The notes beneath the pieces were generated by a model. It ran no database searches, was not told the DNA's origin, and worked only from the letters and a program-made list of their open reading frames with translations. The position numbers and the translations under genes were made by a program. A DNA stretch of 42,127 nt from Peribolospora baueri (Eukaryota > Basidiomycota > Peribolosporomycetes > Peribolosporales > Peribolosporaceae), in contig JAMDHS010000128.1 in the NCBI GenBank assembly GCA_029717555.1, forward strand, positions 1 to 42,127, read 5' to 3'. Positions 25,483 to 37,300 of this stretch are shown in pieces (the stretch's first letter is position 1; each line of letters starts with the position of its first letter).

Positions 25483-27930
25483 ATGTCGTCGAAACAGATC
25501 TCCCTGCTTCGCAAGGTCGTCAACGAGGCGCTAGACGTCTTCGAGGAGGAGATAGAAGGCCTGCCCGAACTTGACACCAACGCGACCGAGCTGCATGTCC
25601 GTCCATAGTGCGGCCGTGCGGCCGACTCTGTTCTCGACGCCGTTCGGCTTACCGCTACCATCTCCTCCCTTCCTTTTCCTTTCCTTTCCCCTTCTCATCA
25701 TCGAATCGTGGGCTCAAGCCTCTCGATGACCCGACCTTCTTGCCGTCTCCCCGTCTGTTCGAGTCGAGGAAAGTGCCACCGCCGCTTTGAGCGAGCTTCT
25801 CGCTGTGAGTAACTGGCTTCCTAGCCTCCATCCTCCAGCTCTTTTGAAACGACCTATCTGAACGCCCGCCTCCTTCTCCTCGCCCTCGCTCACAGGCCGT
25901 CGAGGCGCCTCTAGACCGCGCTATCGCCATGTCCTTGGAGGCCTGCCAGCAGGGATGTTTGATGGTCGTCATCCGAGCCCGCATTCCTGGCATCCTCGCC
26001 GCGTCCGACGTCGATCCAAACGTCGGGCTCAGCGTCGAAGAGCTCGGACAGAGAACCGGCTTGCACGCCGGAAGACTTGGTACGGAGGCCAAATTCATCT
26101 CAATCCGATGAGTTGAGCTTGAGGAAGGTGACGAGTTCTTTCCCGACAAACAGAGCGCATTCTTCGCCTCCTCACCACTGTACATCTCTTTCGAGAGACG
26201 TCCAAGGGCGTCTTTGCCAACAATCGGCTGGCGCTCCTCTTCAAAGAGGACAGCCCCGTTTGGAACTTTACCAACGTTCTGTGAGTCGACGTAACACCTT
26301 GGACCGACTCGCAGGAACGCTACCCGTCGTGATTTCGTTCGGCACCCTGTCTCATAGACGTCGCCCTCCCTGGTCGTCATGGGCGCAGTGGACCACTCCA
26401 TTTGCTGGCAAGTCATGGATACATCAAGTACATGGAAGATCCAGATGAGAAGGACAGGACAGAACTGGAGCACACCCCTCTCAACTGCGCACTCGGCACG
26501 CATGAGAGCTTCTACGACTAGATCGCCAAGCATCCGGAAATGGTCAAGGATTTCGGTGAGGTCGGATTTGGTCTTCTTCCTTAGGCTTTGTCGTGCGTCG
26601 TCGTCTTATTTTTATTATCTGAACAACATCGCGCTCTTCCCGCCGCCCTTGCAACTCATCAAGCCATTGGAATGACGGGCTACGCTGCCTCCACGGTCGC
26701 CGGATGCCTCGCCGACTATCCTTGGGCCTCGCTCGGGGCGAAAACGATCGTGGATGTGGGCGGCGGTCATGGCGCCTTCTCGCTTCCTCTCCTCGAAAAG
26801 TGCCCCGAACTGAAGCTAGTCCTTCAGGACAGGGCAGAAGTGCTCCCTCTGGCCGAACAGGTGAACATGGCTCCCCGCCTGTCGACGCCCGGTCCATTTC
26901 ATCCCAACCTGAGCAGCAGTAGCCTGATCATCGGATTTGTTCCTTTTGAAAACAGCATTTTGAGCACAACTACGCTGATGCCGTCGCTGCTGGCCGCGTC
27001 TCGTACGAAGAAGTCGACTTTTTCAAGCATCAGCCCAGGAGAGGCGAAGAATACGCTTATATTATGAGGATGATAACGTGGGCCTCATCTCGCTCTGGTC
27101 TACCGGCGTGTGTTCGTTCCCCAAGACAAGACAGCCCATTCGCGCTCATGTCACCACCGGTGGCCCGTCTCGCCCCCCCGGTTCGAACCTTTTTTCTCCA
27201 GGCATAACTATCCAGACCATCTCGCGTCGACCATCCTGAAGCACATTCGTGCCGCCATGGTACCCACGTCCAAGCTATTGATCATCGATGCCATCATGGA
27301 GCCCAGCACGCCAACGCCCGCGTCGTCTGCTGGCGAAGGCAGTCTCAACCTTGTGGACAATGCCAAGGCGTATCAACAGCTACCGGCACCCTACCCTCTG
27401 CCACGAAACTTTGGCTACTACAGCAGGACGGCTAAGTCCAGACGCCATGTTCGTTCCGCCTTGCTGTAGTCGTCCTTTTTGCACAGATGTTATTTCTCCC
27501 CCTTTTGCACTTCTACAGCCAACCATCTAGACATCGCCATGCTCTCTTTGCTGGGTGTGTGTCTCATCGGCTCATCGCTCTCCTCTACTGGGCCAAGTCT
27601 GTCTGCTGACCTATTTCATATTCGCATCCTCTCCCTGCTCTGTTCCTCTCGCCCATACTTCACGCTGATGACCCGCAGTTGCCAACGAGCGCACGGCAGA
27701 ACAGTTTGAGGCTCTTTTCGACTCTGCCGATCTCGAAATCTCGCGTATCTACCCCGCCCGGGTGAGCTGAGCGCCGGGGGCTCTCCCGCGCGTCGCTGGA
27801 AGCGCTGCATGTGCGTCAGGGAGCAGAGACGGACAAAAGCCTTCTTACTCGGTCCTCTTTCCCACGCTCCTCTTTCCCACAGAGCAACAAGAGCTGCATC
27901 ATCGAGGTCGTGCCAAAGTCGAAAGCCTGA
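25483..27930 (+). pseudogene. Decayed COMT-type O-methyltransferase gene
   Basis: AdoMet-dependent O-methyltransferase family. Exon-like blocks: 25483-25596, 25719-25804, 25896-26079, 26154-26280, 26358-26554, 26664-26860, 26956-27077, 27202 to about 27440, 27519-27554, 27679-27761, 27883-27930. Recognisable parts are an N-terminal helical domain (QISLLRKVVNEALDVFEEE), PTFLPSPRLFESRKV, AdoMet motif I IVDVGGGHGAFSLPLLEKCP (about 26747), HNYPDHLASTILKHIRAAM and the C-terminal IIEVVPKSKA. Block 2 is one base short for its phase, so ESRKV and ATAALSELLA lie in different frames. Block 5 changes frame near 26358-26430 and has TAG at 26519-26521 where FYDWIAKHPE would want Trp. Block 8 lacks an in-phase donor. 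The other junctions hold phase, so loss looks recent. Sequencing error is the alternative. Confidence 0.75.
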
Positions 27931-28614
27931 TGGCGGCCAAGGAGAAAGGTCGCTGCCACCTACTTTTCGAACCGCACTGAGGACCGGGACTTTCCTAGCC
28001 GGGATCCGCCACCATTTAATTATCTGTGCGCTGCGCGCGTCATAGAATATAATTTAATTTATATTTACTTAGACATCGTTTCTCTTTTTTTTTCCGCTCG
28101 TATTTATTCATCGAATGCCTCTTTTAATCAACGCTATTGTTGCGCTACGTAAGGCCGGGTTTATAGTTGGACAGTGTAGGCAGGCTCTGGAACTAGCTGG
28201 ACTAGATGGAATACGAACAACGCGTCGGCCGGCTCCACCATACAGTCGCTTGCACGCCAAGTAACGTCAACGGATGCTCGGCGATGCAGGCTACTGAGGT
28301 GAGGTTGAGTTCGGGCACCTGTCGGAGGACGAAACGACCGGCGGCTTGACTTTGTCCATCGGCCGCACTCGACCGGATGAAACTTAGTCGGACGGTGTCG
28401 CGGACGGGATGGATGGTGTCCCGATAGTGAATCGGCGGACGGATGACGCCCTTGACAGAACTCGTACTTCTACTTGTAAACACGAACCGGTAGGTGATAT
28501 ACATTCGCTCTCTTTTCTCTTCTCTGTTTCCCGACGAGGATACCATAGATTGGATGTCAAAACTGTAACAAAATACCACCCATTTGGATCTTTGGGTCAA
28601 AGGCGTCATCCGAT
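27931..28614. other. Intergenic with an A+T-rich patch
   Basis: About 680 bp between the O-methyltransferase remnant and the stop of the alternative NADH dehydrogenase. An A+T-rich patch at about 28012-28135 (AATATAATTTAATTTATATT, then a T9 run) with an embedded GCGCTGCGCGCG cluster recalls the NUMT composition at 24070. No mitochondrial gene could be recognised in it. The rest holds nothing I can name. Confidence 0.5.
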
Positions 28615-31180
28615 TCAGAACCGCGCATGGTCTCGACCGAACAATCCCGTCAGGACCCTGGGAGTGGAGCAAAGGGGAAGCGCGCACACAATGTAGACGA
28701 TCGCCGAGCCGTCAGTAATACAAGAGGAATGCGTGCAAGAGACGGTAAAGGCAAAGCAAACTGCTCGAGTCAAAACCCCTCTCTTTGCCCTGGACTCACC
28801 AAGACCCGAGAACCATGAGCCGGTTTCGCCAGCTCAGCGAGGCGTACACTGCAAGCAGGCAAGCAGCGGAGGCCAAAGTCCCGTGGGTCAGCTCGTCCGC
28901 CATCTTTCCCGAGTCCTCGCGAAGCCAGTCAGAACAGACGTCCGTCGGCTCGACTCACGATAGTACGACCTCCAAACGAGCCAAGCAACCCGTCCGGACT
29001 CCTTGTTGATGACCGGGTTGGAGGACTGGGTCATGTCGAGGATGGCGCGACCGCTCCCCAAGCTGGTCATCGCGCCCATGTTTTTCCACTGGAAACCTTC
29101 GCCTAGCTCTTTTTCGGTCGGCGGCGACGAAGGGTCTGACCTCGATAAACGGTTAAGCAACTGGGCGAGATATGCCGCCTTCTGGACGGCCACCTGAGCA
29201 GTGGCGGGCGTAGAGTAGCCGTCGACCTGGGCGCAGTCACCGAGGGCGAAAACGTCCGACATGGGCGTCGGCTTTTCTGACTCGGACGACGGCGCAGAAA
29301 GCGCTCGGAGGTGGCTGTCCGTCAACAGGCTGTGATGGACAGAAAGGTTCGACGGGCGTCAATGTCTAGTGAAGAGGAAAGGAGACGATGCCGACATGCA
29401 TCCTTCCTTTTTTCCTCGCACTCTCACCTTTGCGTTTTCGATTGCTTGGCGATCTCCGTGACGCTCTCTATGAGAGGATTCGGAGACAAACCGGTGGCCC
29501 AAATGAGGATACCGAAATGAACTGCGAGCGGGGAGACCGATAGGACAGAAGAGAGGAGCAAGATCGATCTTCAGAGGTCTGTTCCGAACGCTCACGTAGA
29601 CCAATCAACGTGGGCAAGCAAGCTAGGACGAAATCAAGGGCGGGGGAGACCGGGTACTGACCTGGCTCCTCGCCGTCGATGTGAAGTTTGCCGTTCTCGA
29701 CCTTCTTGATCTTAACTCCTGTCCGGATGTCGACGCCGTCGCGACTGAATTGGTCCATCGCGTACGCACGAAGGCTCTGATCGAAGGCGTTCAAGATGGT
29801 GGGCGCCGCGTCGAAGAGGGTGACGCTGAAAAGGGGAAAGGAGGACGAAAGGGAGAGAGGGTGTAGCGAGATAGGGAGGAGATGAGCCTGTCCTTGGCTC
29901 GCGCGGGGAAGCGAAGAGGAACAGAACACACTTTACGAGCGGGGCCAAGGCAGGAAATGTACGGGGAAGATCCGTCCGAACCAAGTCGTAAAGTTCGGCA
30001 GCCACTTCGACTCCCTGGATACCGTGAGGATCTCATTCAGCCACCATGTACGGGATTGAGCGTCAAGTAGAGTACGAGATACGCACCGTCGGGCCTCCGC
30101 CCACGCAAACAAAGTGCAGCAGCTTTCGTCGTTCGTCGTCGCTTCATTCGCGCGCGCCGGACGAGAAGGGAAGAGGTCGGCGGATGAAGATGAGAAACAA
30201 GCACAGGCGCACCAAGATTATGCGCAGCATTCACCTCAGGTTGGGGTTAGATGCCTGCTCCAGCGTCTCCATCACTCTCCATCGGATCGCCTTGGCGTTC
30301 TGCACATCTGTAGACGCGGGAAAGGGGATGGTGGTGGTTAGTTCGCCTTTCACTCTCCACGCCTTTCCGCTCGCCACTCATGTCGCCTTGCAAGCTCGCT
30401 CAACCTTTTAAGAAATGACCGTGTTCCTTCACTCCGGGAGTCCCGAACGTGGCGTTGTAGCAGCCGACGGAGATGACGAGTTTGTCGTACTCGAGCTCGT
30501 ACGCCCTGTGAGGGCCGTACAGCCCGCTCTTGTGCGCATCGCCGCCGACGGGGCTCTGACCATCGGTATAGGTGGGCGGGTAGGCGGGCATGAGGGTGAG
30601 GCGCTTGGAGCGAAAGTCGATAGCGTCGCACCAGGCGTGGAGGAAATGGACGTCGACGGTCGTTCGCACGGGTTCGATGGCGGAGCGGAAAAGCAAGACG
30701 CCGGTGGTGGCTTGGGCAAGGAGCGGGGTGAAGGAAAAGTACTGACGACAGAATCCGACGTCGGGATGGGGGAGATGAGAACGCCTCTCCTCTATTCTCT
30801 TCTCTTCCCTTTCCTTCTCGGCCACTCACCGTGTTAGGGGAGACGATGGTAACGTCGTACTTGCTCTTATCCACGTCCCTCACCAACGTATACCCCGCCC
30901 AACCCGAACCAAGCACGACGACCTTCTCCTTCTTCTGCCCCCACCGCTTCCCGCCCATCATCACGTCTCGCCTTCCGGCCACCTTGTCGATCGCAGGCTC
31001 CTCCTTGGGTCGGGCCGCCGTCGTTGGCGCTGCGCGATGGGAGGCCGAGGTGAAGAGGGGGTTGCGGGCACCTGAAAGACTGAACGGCGCCGGAGAAGGG
31101 AGTAGATGGCTTGAAGAGGACGAGATGGCGCGAAGGAGTGCACATGGGGCTGGCCATGTGGGTAGCCGAGCTGGGACCAT
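28615..31180 (-). CDS. Mitochondrial type II (alternative) NADH dehydrogenase
   Basis: Rotenone-insensitive, non-proton-pumping NADH:ubiquinone oxidoreductase of the inner mitochondrial membrane (NDI1/NDE family). Ten exons (30830-31180, 30405-30741, 30235-30307, 30087-30141, 29932-30014, 29662-29825, 29428-29521, 28959-29329, 28800-28848, 28615-28657) join in frame to 539 aa. The first 55 or so residues form an Arg/Ser/Ala-rich mitochondrial presequence. FAD-binding GSGWAG lies at 91-96 and NADH-binding GGGPTGVEVA at about 268-277. FGILIWATGLSPNPL and DVFALGDCAQVDGYSTPATA follow. The C-terminal membrane anchor region WRSYYLYASLSWRNRL, then LFGRDHARF, is typical. No EF-hand insert is seen, so calcium control is unlikely. 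Internal versus external orientation cannot be told. One donor (GTTGAG at 30404) is weak but phase and homology demand it. Confidence 0.94.
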
Positions 31181-31777
31181 TGTGAAAGCAGTCGAGCGCG
31201 CGTGAGCTGCGAGAGACAAAGAGAAAAAAAGTAACAAGAAAACAGGAAAGACGGGAGATAGATAGAGAGAAGGGAACGAAGAAGAGAGAGGAAGAGGGGC
31301 GAGGACGAGCGACGGAATGTGGGAGGTAGAACTCTTGCCTCGTCCAAGATGCCCTTCTCACCTCGTCGAGGCCGCATTCAATCTCGTCTCACTTCTTCTC
31401 CCACTTTCTTCCTCGTCCGAGCGGGGGGCGGGGTGCCGATCGACACCTGTTCGAGTCCGCCCGGGAGCGATCGAGCGTGACATCAGGACGGAAAGAAATC
31501 GTAATCTGATGATCGAATATGCAGACCGTTCGAAGAATCCGGCCTCCGACAACAACCGGTCCTCGTTTTCACACCATAACCGCCGACTCGCTCGCTGAAG
31601 GAAGACTTTGGCAAGGGATAACCCGTTTGCTTTGATAGAGACGGATGCGTCATGTAAGCTACTGTACAGGACTTGAGTACGACTAATGAAGACGACGGCG
31701 ACGGCGACCGCGTGCGGCGCCCATCGAAGCCCGAAGGAAGATCAGACGAGACCAGACAAGACCAGACCGGGACGGGT
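31181..31777. other. Intergenic upstream of the NADH dehydrogenase gene
   Basis: About 600 bp separating the NADH dehydrogenase start from the stop of the GLTSCR1-domain gene. Purine-rich (GAGAGAAG) just upstream of the start, which is CT-rich on the coding strand. No gene or RNA is seen. Confidence 0.5.
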
Positions 31778-33935
31778 CTATCTCGGCGGCGCAGGTGAAG
31801 AACCCGCCGATGGCGGAGCAGGCGGAGGCCGAGGTCGGATCGTCGCGCCCGCGCTCGGTGGCGGTGGCGGCCGTGGCCTTCCAGTTCCGGGCGGTCCAGC
31901 AGAAGGAGAGCCTGTGTTCGGCCGCCCTTGTCCCTGTCCCTGTCCCTGTCCCTGTCCCCGTCCCTGTCCCTGCCCTTGCGACGGCTGCGCCGCCCCCACC
32001 AAGTTCGCCAACCCAGCCAACTGTTGAGCGTTCAACAGTCCCAACTTGACCGTCACGTGCAGCGTCGCCCCATCTGGACTCGCCCCTCTGAGCACCGCCG
32101 GCTCCGTCTGGGCGGCAATCTGCGACTGGACGGTCTGGTTGGGCAGCAAAGGTGGTGGGGCGGAAGGGACGATGTTGAGCGAGGTGAGCACTGGCAAAGA
32201 GGAGAGCGGCAGGGCGAGAGGGATGGGGTGCATGGGTATGAGTGGGTTCGGAGCAGGCGTTGTGGGCGTGGATGTGCGCGACGGCGTTGGGCCGGTGCCT
32301 GAGCTCGGCGTGCCCACTACTGAGGGCGGCCGACCGACCGCCGAAGGCGTCCCGGACGCGGGTCGGATCGAAGACGGCACCGGGCTGGCTCTGTAGGGTG
32401 AGGGCGCGTGCGAACCGGCCGGCGAGGGTGTGCCAGGCGCCGTGGCCGTGCCAGCAGGAGAGCCAGGTGTGCCGTAGGGAGCGTGCCCGTAGCTCATCGG
32501 CGTCCCCGGTCCACCAGGCGGTCGGGGATGACCGGGCGTCGAAACAGGACCGACGTACGCCGCTCGAGCTTGTGCCCTCCTGTCCTTCTCCAAGCGTTCG
32601 AGCCGTGCGCGCGCATGTTTGAGTTCGGCGCCCTGTCTCTGATTGGCATGCGCGATCTCCAGCTTGTCGTGCTGGAGCAGCGCATGAAGGGTGACCAGAG
32701 GTGAGGGCCGCTGTGCCGGGCGAGAAGGCGAGGGACATTGAGCTCGGATGACGATGATGAAGAAGGCGTACGCTACGCCGCTCCTGCACCCCAGTATGTC
32801 GACACTCACCTCTCCCTCCTTGATGCGAGCGACGCGAAAGCGATCCAACAAAGCGCGTCGTCTCCGAAACGCGGAGAGTGCAAAGGCCGTCTCTGCTGGA
32901 TACGGCGGCGGTGAGACGAGTCAGTTCAAGCTGAGCGCAGCGAAGACGAAAAAAAAAAAAGGTCACAAAAGCGATAAGGAATCCACAGGAGCTCTCACCC
33001 TCTTCCCGCTCCTTCCTTCGTCTCTCCAACGACGCATCATCCTCAGATTCGTCGTCCTCCGCACAACCCTCTCCTCCGACTATCTTTCGTCGCTTCCGTT
33101 TCCGACACCGCCTCCCGCCGACAGGTCTGCCGAGAGCGCGTTCGAGATCGTCGTCGGGCACGTGGAAAATGTGATATGGCAGCAGGCGGCGCACGGCGTC
33201 CTCGACCGAGGTGAAGGCGGATAAGTCGGGAGACGTCGCCAAGCGGCGATCCGAGGCGAGCGCGGCCTGGACGCTGTTATGGGAACGTGCCAAAATGCGG
33301 CGGGGGATCGGGTCGTCAGCGTGGGCGCTTCAAGAGGCGCCTTCGCCTCTTCTCGCCTCGCCTCACTCAATTCGCAGAGACCGGTGAAGAGAGCCAGCAA
33401 AGCGAGGGAGAGAGGGAGGGAGGGATGAGAAAAGAGACACACACCTAGCCTGTCTAGCCTCGAACCATTTCTTCTCCTCTTCGGTCGCGTCCGCCTCGTC
33501 GTGCACGCCGACCAGCTCGCTCGCCTCGTACCCGCCCTCGCCGCCCTTGGCCTTGGCCTTGACCTTTCCCTTTCCCTTGCCCCCGCCCATGCTCTTATCC
33601 ATGTCCCCATCCTTCTCCTTGCCCTTGCCACCATTGCCCGCGTTTCCGTGGCCGTTCACATCCGCCGCGACGCCGGGCTGGGGCCATGGCGGAGTCTGGC
33701 CGAGGGGGCTGCGAGCGTAGATAGTCCTGCCGCCGTTGGGGTGGAGGAAGGAAGGTGTGCTGGTGGACGGTGTCGGGGGGGCGGAGGAGGAAGGGGTGGC
33801 TGGGAGGGCGTGGGCGTTCAGACGGGGTGCATGGGCGACGGGGTTGGTGGTGGAAGCGGGAGGATGGGGAAGATGAGGCGCTGATGAAGGTGGTGATGCG
33901 CTGGCAAGAGACGACGAGGTCGTCGTTGGCTGCAT
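31778..33935 (-). CDS. GLTSCR1/BICRA-domain protein, candidate SWI/SNF subunit
   Basis: Four exons (33445-33935, 32999-33273, 32810-32895, 31778-32710) join in frame to 594 aa. The conserved core is FTSVEDAVRRLLPYHIFHVP (about 184-203), followed after a basic/acidic linker by FRRRRALLDRFRVARIKEGE and a helix LLQHDKLEIAHANQRQGAEL. This matches the GLTSCR1/BICRA conserved region that anchors BRD9-type SWI/SNF complexes in animals and has fungal counterparts. The N-terminus (1-160) is Pro/Ser/Thr-rich with a G/K-rich block. The C-terminal half is Pro/Gly/Ser-rich, including a Gln-Gly dipeptide repeat and a proline-rich end. It is expected to be nuclear. The start ATG at 33935 is preferred to the upstream open frame, which has no ATG. 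Intron 2 ends in a tandem CAGCAG acceptor, so one Ala may be optional. Confidence 0.75.
31930..31985. repeat. Hexanucleotide repeat coding for Gln-Gly
   Basis: About nine copies of TGTCCC/CGTCCC on the plus strand, encoding a QG/RG dipeptide run near the C-terminus of the GLTSCR1-domain protein. The six-base unit keeps frame, so copy number may vary between strains. Confidence 0.8.
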
Positions 33936-34382
33936 TCCAACCCCAGCTCTCTCTGCCCTGGCGATCTTTTTTTTTCTTCTTGCGAGAGAAACGACGGCCG
34001 GCTTTCTTTCGTCACACCCACGCTCGCGAGGAGAGGTGCAAGCCAATCTCGGCCAGAAGGCGACGAGAAGATAACCCTAACTCGCCCAGCCCTGGCCCTG
34101 CGATCGGCCGATCGACCTCAACCGCCGCCGCAGTGTCGTCAAGGGAAGGGAAGGACGGACGCGTACGGGGATGGACGGACGGACGGATGGATGACCAAAA
34201 CTCGTTGGCATGGAACGCACAGACAGAGACGTAGCGAACTGCAGACGGGGGCAACACCACACGACACCACACGGTACGGCTTACGAGTACATGCAGACGG
34301 ACATGGCAAACGAAAACACAAACAAAGGAAGGGGTGCTGTGGAACCGGAGTACGGACGGTCAAAGGACAGCGACACCCCGCA
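33936..34382. other. Intergenic with a GGAC tetramer repeat
   Basis: About 450 bp between the HPC2 stop and the GLTSCR1-domain gene start. It contains a short GGACGGACGGACGGATGG repeat at about 34171-34190 and ACACCACACGACACCACACG at about 34255-34274. No gene is supported. Confidence 0.55.
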
Positions 34383-37300
34383 TCACGGCCCTGCGCTATC
34401 CCGATAGTTCTCTCGACCGCCCATCCTCTCCGCCTTGCGCTTGTAGGTCGAGACTGCACATTGACAGACGCACGCACGCACCGGGGCAAGGTCGGCACGG
34501 CACAGTCAGCGCCGACTCAGCACCGCACCACACCCGAGCGTCGACCTCGGCCGCAACTCACATTCGCGAGACACTTGCGTCGTCGTCGTCCACTCCTCGT
34601 TCCCGGCGAAGCAAGCCTTGAAGATCTGCGACGTCGGGAAGACAAGAAAGAAATAGGCATACCTCCGAATGAGCCCCCAGCGGCCATCAACGAAGCACTC
34701 CCAACGCCGCCTTCTCGAGAGCGCACATCGCGCCGCGCCGCGCCGCGCCGCACCTTCGCGTACAGGAACTTGCGTTGAACCATGTCGGATGTCGACTGCT
34801 CCTGATTCTCCAGCTCGCTGCCAGGACGAAACCAAGGGCGGGCACAACATGAGAAGCAGCAGAACAGAGCATACAAACTTTCATTCGTCCCGTCACTTAC
34901 AGCTTCTCATTCGTCAGGTCCGTCATCTGATTCTCGATGAGCACGCAGCGGAAGATGCACCACCGCATGCCGTCGCTCCACTTGAACCGCTTCTGAGGCT
35001 CTAGGGGCTCTGAGATGAGAGCGAGGGTCGGGGTCAGGTTAAATCCTGTCAGCGCGGACCCCGTCGTTTGCCTTCATTCCATCGATCCATCATCGATCGC
35101 GCCCCCTTGACTCGGCTCGGCTCTCTCACCTGCCGGAGTGCCTTCGCCGACCTCGTCACCGCTGCCTTCCTCGCCGCCTTCCCTATCTCCCGCCTTCTCA
35201 TCTTCCCCGGCCGTGGCGGGGCTGGCGGTGTATGGTGGAGGCTGCGCCAAAGGCGGTCCGTCGAACGGCAGAGGCCGCCCAGGCTCCGCTGTCGTCGCCG
35301 TCGCCGCCGGTGTCCCTTCCTCACCACCTCCTGATCCACCTCCAGCCACGACGCTGCCGCCGGCGACGGACCTCGAAGCCTGCTCTTCTCTCCAAGCGAC
35401 CATCTTCTGCTCATACTCGACTTTTTGCCGCTCCAGGCTGTCCTTGACGAGCACCCTCAAGCGCTCGATCAGCTCGTCCTGCTCCCTCGTAAGCTCGGCG
35501 ATCCGGTGCGGATATATCTCTCGCTTCGTCAGTTTCTGCGGACCGAGGAGTGGAAAAGAAAATATAAGAGATCGACGGAAGGGCGTCACTCATGGTCTCG
35601 TTTTCTCTTTCTCCTCCTCCGCGCCCACTCGCTCGCCAGCTTACCATCATAGTGTACCGATTATAAGGAAACACAGTAGGCAAGATATTGAAGTAATTCT
35701 CATTATACTCGTCCACCTCGAGCGCCTTCTTGGCCACCTCGACGACCATCGGGCGGAGGCGGGGCGGGAACTTGCGCTTCTCGTCGAACGATCCTGCCGC
35801 TTTTTCTGTCGACGTCGGGCAATGCGAAGAGACAAGGTGAGCTCAAGTCGGGAAGGGACGGGTGGGAGAGGCGGTCGGACGCTCACCCTTCTCCACCTCT
35901 TCCTTGAGCCGATCGAGCTCGGCTTGCAACACGGGATGGACGGGCATCTGGGCGGGAGAACGTGGAAGAAATCGAGACTGTAATGAGATGCCAGCGTCCA
36001 AGTGGGATCCACATGCTCATGCTCGTCGTTCGCCTGAACCTGAACCGAAATAATACAACTCACAATCTCCTTCCTGCGCTTGACCGCCGTCCCGCCGCTG
36101 GATTGAGACGACACGCTCTGCTGGGACGGTCTCGGCGGTGCTCCGACGGCGCCCTGTCCGCCGAACGCGTTCTGAGGTTCGATCGGATGAGCGGTGGATG
36201 ATGGTCTTACCGCGCCCACCACCTGGGAGGCAGCGGCCGAGGAGGACGAGCGACGAAGATGATCGTCCTCCTCCTCGTCGTCCAGCTTGATCGGGCTCTC
36301 CCGCGTGCCGTCCTGACGCCACTGCACAAGCTGCAGCTCGTGCTGGCGGTCCGGCGTGCCGGCCGTATGCATCTGCTGATACGCCCGACTGAGCCCGTCC
36401 GCCGCGGTGTTTCCGTCCGCGGCGGACGATTTTGGTGCTCCTCCATCTCCTTCTACCCCTCCGGTGCTGTTGATGGAAATAACGCTATTCTGCCTCGCCA
36501 TGCGCTTCCTCCTCTTTCTCAGTTTGTCGCTCGCAGCCGCAAAGGCCAGCTTGCCTGCCCCTCGGGCGTACCCAGTAATCGGCTGGCCCTTCTTCGAACG
36601 CTGTTTCGCCGGCTTTGCGGGCGTGCTGAGAAAGAGAAATGATCAAGCGTGCAAGTAGGAGGGGAGGAAGTGTGAGATGGAGAAAGAAAGACCATCGATT
36701 CGTCGCGGCCGGCGCTCGTGAACACTCACTCGCCATAGTCCTTCTCGCCCATCAACTCCACTTCGCCCACCTGCACCCAGAAACCTTCGCGCTTGGGCCT
36801 GGCGTAGTATTCGGGTTCGTCGACGTAAAGTCTGCGGCGAGGCAAAAAGAAAGCGGAAGAAATGAAGAAAAAGCCGGTTTAACTTGCGAGGAGGGACGAT
36901 GGGAGGGTGACGAGCAAAACGACGAAGGGACACGCACTCAGAATCGTCGACGAAAGGGTCGCTGATGTCGTACTCGCCGACGTCCTCCTCGTCCCTGTTC
37001 TTCCTGGGGCGGCCGGGCTTCCTCTTGCGTTCCACGACCGCCTCTCCATCGACGTCCATGCCCACCACGCCCTCCCCGTCCGCCTCCGCCTCCTTTCCCT
37101 TGCCCTTGCCCTTCCCACCGCCGTACCCTTCGCCTGAGGCGTGCAGGAGCCGCGCTAGACCGCCGAGGTCGGACATGTCCTCGCCGAAAGGCCCCACCCT
37201 ACCAGGCACGCCAGGCGGAACGGAATGAGACGTGAGTGGGTGAGCGGGGGGAGCGAAGGGCGGGGAGGCAGAACGGGCGCGCTTGGAGGAGGGGGAAGAG

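Noticed and set aside
24507-25574. A 355-codon open frame starting with the GIY-YIG domain
   Set aside because: Only the first 78 codons are mitochondrial. The rest runs by chance through the retroelement scrap and the GGACT repeat, so it is not a fusion protein.
27180-27189. GGTTCGAACC followed by a T run, resembling a tRNA T-loop and terminator
   Set aside because: No pairing acceptor, D or anticodon arms upstream. It lies in the acceptor tract of an O-methyltransferase intron.
33080-33634. 184-codon minus-strand open frame overlapping the GLTSCR1-domain gene
   Set aside because: Out-of-frame Arg/Pro-rich reading across an exon-intron boundary; the conserved motif is in the other frame.
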